Part shown: piece after piece, positions 61,420-64,000 of the stretch
Layout of the letters: each line of letters opens with the position of its first letter
Numbering within the stretch: the first letter of the stretch is position 1
IMG/VR virus record: IMGVR_UViG_3300043399_000524
Location: 62,001 to 126,000 of that record
Strand: one strand, 5' to 3'
From: a virus
DNA length: 64,000 nucleotides
The notes under the pieces: generated by a model
What the model was told of the DNA's origin: nothing
Database searches by the model: none
What the model saw: only the letters and a program-made list of their open reading frames with translations
Position numbers and translations under genes: made by a program

Positions 61420-62096
61420 TGCCTATAGGAGCCTCTCGATTAGGATTTTGGTTTGTACCTTCAAGTCCGCCGGATCCAGAAGATCCAGTAGAACAGTTCA
61501 CAAATTTAGGTTTCGAAGAAGGAATATCTGGCTGGACGGTAGCTGCAACTAGGATTAGATTTAATGGTTTAAGCCTGTTAGCCGGGTTTCCTACTCCTAC
61601 AGATCCAGATCCCCAAGGGGCCGGCGCCGGAGATGCTATCGTTGTAAACACAATGCCAACTTTTAGGTACCTTCTAAACACAGTTGACAAACCTCCATTA
61701 GGACAGGTGCAAAGTATGCATTTGATTATGGGTGATCCGCAAGAAGGTCAAGTAAATGCGTTCGGCGCCCTATACGGTCCAGCAATTTACAGTAATTTTT
61801 ATGTCAATTTCAATGCCGGCGATCAAGTGGCGTTTGATTGGAGAGCAAGACCATTGAGTGATGCTTATACTGTTTTTGCTTATATGATCGAAAAAGATAC
61901 GGGTAATGTTATCAATCTATTAAGATCATGGGGTCAAAGTTCTAGCTCAGGAACTTCGTGGACTACGACAACAGTAAATGTAACTACAACCGGAGCATAC
62001 AAGTTTGTATTTGTAGCAGGTAGTTGGGACAGAACGGGCGGTACTATTATCGGCGGTGAAATGTTAATCGATAATATCAGAAGGATACAACCTTAA
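61419..62096 (+). CDS. Jelly-roll-like structural protein
   Basis: 225 residues. NLGFEEGISGWTVA at residue ~28 is the start of a carbohydrate-binding-module-like jelly roll. GPAIYSNFYVNFNAGDQVAFDWRA, YTVFAYMIEKDTGNVI and GAYKFVFVAGSWDRTGGTIIGGEMLIDNIR follow that fold. Likely a fibre tip or receptor-binding accessory. Shares one base with the preceding stop. Confidence 0.6.
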   Translation: MPIGASRLGFWFVPSSPPDPEDPVEQFTNLGFEEGISGWTVAATRIRFNGLSLLAGFPTPTDPDPQGAGAGDAIVVNTMPTFRYLLNTVDKPPLGQVQSMHLIMGDPQEGQVNAFGALYGPAIYSNFYVNFNAGDQVAFDWRARPLSDAYTVFAYMIEKDTGNVINLLRSWGQSSSSGTSWTTTTVNVTTTGAYKFVFVAGSWDRTGGTIIGGEMLIDNIRRIQP

Positions 62097-62102
62097 TAAA
62101 TA
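62095..62102 (+). promoter_or_regulatory. Late promoter
   Basis: AATAAATA overlapping the upstream stop, nine bases before ATG 62111, giving a very short leader. Confidence 0.45.
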
Positions 62103-62110
62103 TTTAAACT

Positions 62111-64000
62111 ATGAATTTAAAAGAACTAGACTCCTTCAAAATTTCTGATGCTATTACTTTCCACGATAAGTTAAATCCTAAACTGTGGGCAGGTAATAAG
62201 TTGCGCCCTGAAGTTAAAAATCAACTAGAATCTATCGCAGAAGATTTTTTACAAGAAATGGGAATACATGATTTAGACGTTAGAGATATTACTATTTCTG
62301 GTTCTAATGCAGCATACAGTTATAATAAACACAGTGATATTGACTTACATATTTTAGTCAACATGAATGATTTACCAAACAGTGACATTTATAAAGAGTT
62401 GTTTAATGCCAAGAAAACAATATACAATGATTCACATGACATTACTATTCACGGTATTCCTGTAGAATTATATGTGGAAAATGCAGCAGAACCTGCAGTT
62501 ACCTTAGGTGAGTACAGTATCAAAAATGACAAATGGTTACGAATTCCCACAAAACGCAGGGCAAATTTTGACCAAAAATCTACCAAGTTAAAATATGAGA
62601 AACTACTTGATATTGTTAAACGAGCATTAAAGTCTAAAGACTTAGATAAAATTCAAAAAGTTTTAAAGAAAATTAAACAATATAGACAAGCGGGATTAGA
62701 TAAAGGCGGAGAGTTTGGTCCCGAAAATCTAGCATTCAAAGCATTGCGTAGTCAGGGCTGGATCACTAAATTATATGAATTACGTGATAAATTGCATAGC
62801 GAAAAGTTAAGCATTGAAAGCATGTATGCCAGCGAAGATTACAATCCAAATGGTCCACCACCTGGTCCTGAATTCAAACCAACTATGCCTAAGGGCACAG
62901 TCAAGGTAGACGTTAGTGACGTATATGATTGGTATAAACTAGGTCAACACATTAGCAATATGAAGGGCTTAGGGCAACATGACTTTGGTCAAGGACCACC
63001 TAGTACTATATTATCTTTTGGTGATGAAGATACTGAACATCAATACATACAAGATTTAGAAAAAACAGGATTGACAACTACTGATGTTGACCCGCCCGCA
63101 CATGATAAAATAAAAGGTCAAAAAACTGATCCAAGATTTAATGTCGAAGAAGCTAAAGTTCCTAATATTCGCCAACAAATAATTGATACTGTCAAAAAGT
63201 ATGGTGGCGATATAAATGACTATTTTGTGCGATTCACAGATACCGATAAATTAGGATTCAGCGCAAAACAAGGGTTTGGTAAAACTCCAGATGTTGACAA
63301 TCCTAAATTTGATGTAGACTATATTGGTCAAGGTGAGGGTCGCAGAGCATTATGGTTTTATCCACTAAGTTATTATCTCAAGGACAAACGAGGTGTTTAT
63401 GCCAGCGATAATCCATATATTTGGTTAGTAAAATTAAAACCCAATGCATGGATGCAAACCGTTAAGCGTGGCGATAATAAAGTACAGCAAGCCCCTAAAG
63501 GTAAAGAGCGTGTGGGCATGTTAAGAATGAGTGATCCTCCCGCAGCTATCTTTTTTACATATGGATTTGACGTAGTTGGCCGCTATTATGACTATGCAGG
63601 GCAACATAAAAGACACGGTGAAGTAAAAGGTCGTCCAGATCCTAGTTTCTTTGATAAAATCAGGGGTATTGACGAGGATTTTACAGGTCAGTACGCTAGT
63701 GAAAAAACACCAGTTATAAGTCCATATGCAGGTGTTAAAGATAATCAATATCGTGGTGCAATATCAGAAAACTCAACATCAACGTTTGTCTATCATGTCA
63801 CTCCCACAAAGAATATAAAGTCAATAGCAAAGCAAGGTCTTACTCCGACAGTGGGTGATAGGGCAAGTCAAATTGCAGGTGAAAAATCTGGAATCTATGT
63901 ATTCCCTGACAAAGTAAGCGCAGAAGATGCGGTTATGAATTGGTTAGGAGATGAATTCGATGACGAACCATTAACGATGCTAAAGATTGATATTTCTGGT
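62111..64000 (+). CDS. Large nucleotidyltransferase / ADP-ribosyltransferase-like protein (3' truncated)
   Basis: 630 residues with no stop before the window end. Residues ~59-80 read SGSNAAYSYNKHSDIDLHIL, the G-S...D-x-D of a Pol-beta-type nucleotidyltransferase. GPPPGPEFKPTMPKGTVKVDVSDVYDWYKLG near 260 and a WFYPLSYYL region near 415 are conserved linker domains in related phages. Residues ~558-610 (YHVTPTKNIKSIAKQGLTP...SGIYVFPDKVSAEDAV) resemble the NAD-binding start of ART/KptA-type folds. It may be a virion-carried effector like T4 Alt. The nearly leaderless late promoter is just upstream. Confidence 0.7.
   Translation, partial: MNLKELDSFKISDAITFHDKLNPKLWAGNKLRPEVKNQLESIAEDFLQEMGIHDLDVRDITISGSNAAYSYNKHSDIDLHILVNMNDLPNSDIYKELFNAKKTIYNDSHDITIHGIPVELYVENAAEPAVTLGEYSIKNDKWLRIPTKRRANFDQKSTKLKYEKLLDIVKRALKSKDLDKIQKVLKKIKQYRQAGLDKGGEFGPENLAFKALRSQGWITKLYELRDKLHSEKLSIESMYASEDYNPNGPPPGPEFKPTMPKGTVKVDVSDVYDWYKLGQHISNMKGLGQHDFGQGPPSTILSFGDEDTEHQYIQDLEKTGLTTTDVDPPAHDKIKGQKTDPRFNVEEAKVPNIRQQIIDTVKKYGGDINDYFVRFTDTDKLGFSAKQGFGKTPDVDNPKFDVDYIGQGEGRRALWFYPLSYYLKDKRGVYASDNPYIWLVKLKPNAWMQTVKRGDNKVQQAPKGKERVGMLRMSDPPAAIFFTYGFDVVGRYYDYAGQHKRHGEVKGRPDPSFFDKIRGIDEDFTGQYASEKTPVISPYAGVKDNQYRGAISENSTSTFVYHVTPTKNIKSIAKQGLTPTVGDRASQIAGEKSGIYVFPDKVSAEDAVMNWLGDEFDDEPLTMLKIDISG

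Overview
The window is 64 kb of an AT-rich, gene-dense contractile-tailed phage genome of the T4 supergroup, most like the T4-like phages of marine and freshwater bacteria. This rests on recognisable T4 core proteins: primase gp61, helicase gp41, clamp loader gp44, neck gp13 and gp14, sheath terminator gp15, a small-terminase-like gp16, sheath gp18, tube gp19 and head completion gp4. It also rests on many copies of a T4-type late promoter, (G/C/A)(A/C)TAAATA. No photosynthesis genes are present. The host is not identifiable from sequence alone; an aquatic Gram-negative bacterium is a reasonable guess. No tRNA, integrase, CRISPR array or insertion sequence was seen. No stretch longer than about 300 bases lacks a gene.

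Layout. 1-4086 is a compact early operon. It holds about ten overlapping small genes, most of them diverged paralogues, then a DnaQ-fold exonuclease, a small Cys/His protein and a miniature DnaE-like polymerase fragment. 4070-12800 mixes a baseplate/fibre protein, primase-helicase, a ligase-like protein, small head or structural proteins, an IscA-type iron-sulfur carrier and a PD-(D/E)XK exonuclease. 12845-19204 is a fibre region: a repeat-rich fibre, a subtilisin-like protease, two structural proteins and a coiled-coil membrane protein. 19215-22739 is on the minus strand and carries Nudix, gp15 and gp14. 22819-27504 has a conserved unknown, a homing endonuclease, MazG with two small companions, gp13 and a dNMP kinase. 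27952-38542 is the tail and head morphogenesis block. 38638-47137 holds a second large fibre with an S74 chaperone, a GH19 endolysin and two large tail proteins. 47435-57398 returns to early-type functions: the other DnaE-like piece, GroES-like, Bax-inhibitor-1, gp44, PhoH, a holin candidate, DnaJ and ClpA. 57435-64000 carries structural and modification proteins: a nucleotidylyltransferase fusion, a glycosyltransferase, fibre proteins and a truncated nucleotidyltransferase/ADP-ribosyltransferase-like giant.

Regulation is unusually readable. Four sigma70-type promoters (primase, exonuclease, DnaE-N piece, DnaJ) place the predicted transcription start exactly on the A of the ATG. Five late promoters do the same. 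This suggests systematic leaderless translation in both classes. Three other late promoters lie inside inverted repeats whose 3' arm carries the ribosome binding site, as in T4 I-TevI, soc and e. Highly expressed late genes have hairpins in their 5' leaders.

The most unusual content is a C-family (DnaE/PolIII alpha) polymerase palm that seems to be split between two small genes 44 kb apart. Also notable are the tandem array of small paralogues, the leaderless promoter pattern, a phage Bax-inhibitor-1, a ClpA with an apparent ClpP-docking loop, and the partial NTase-ART protein at the right edge.
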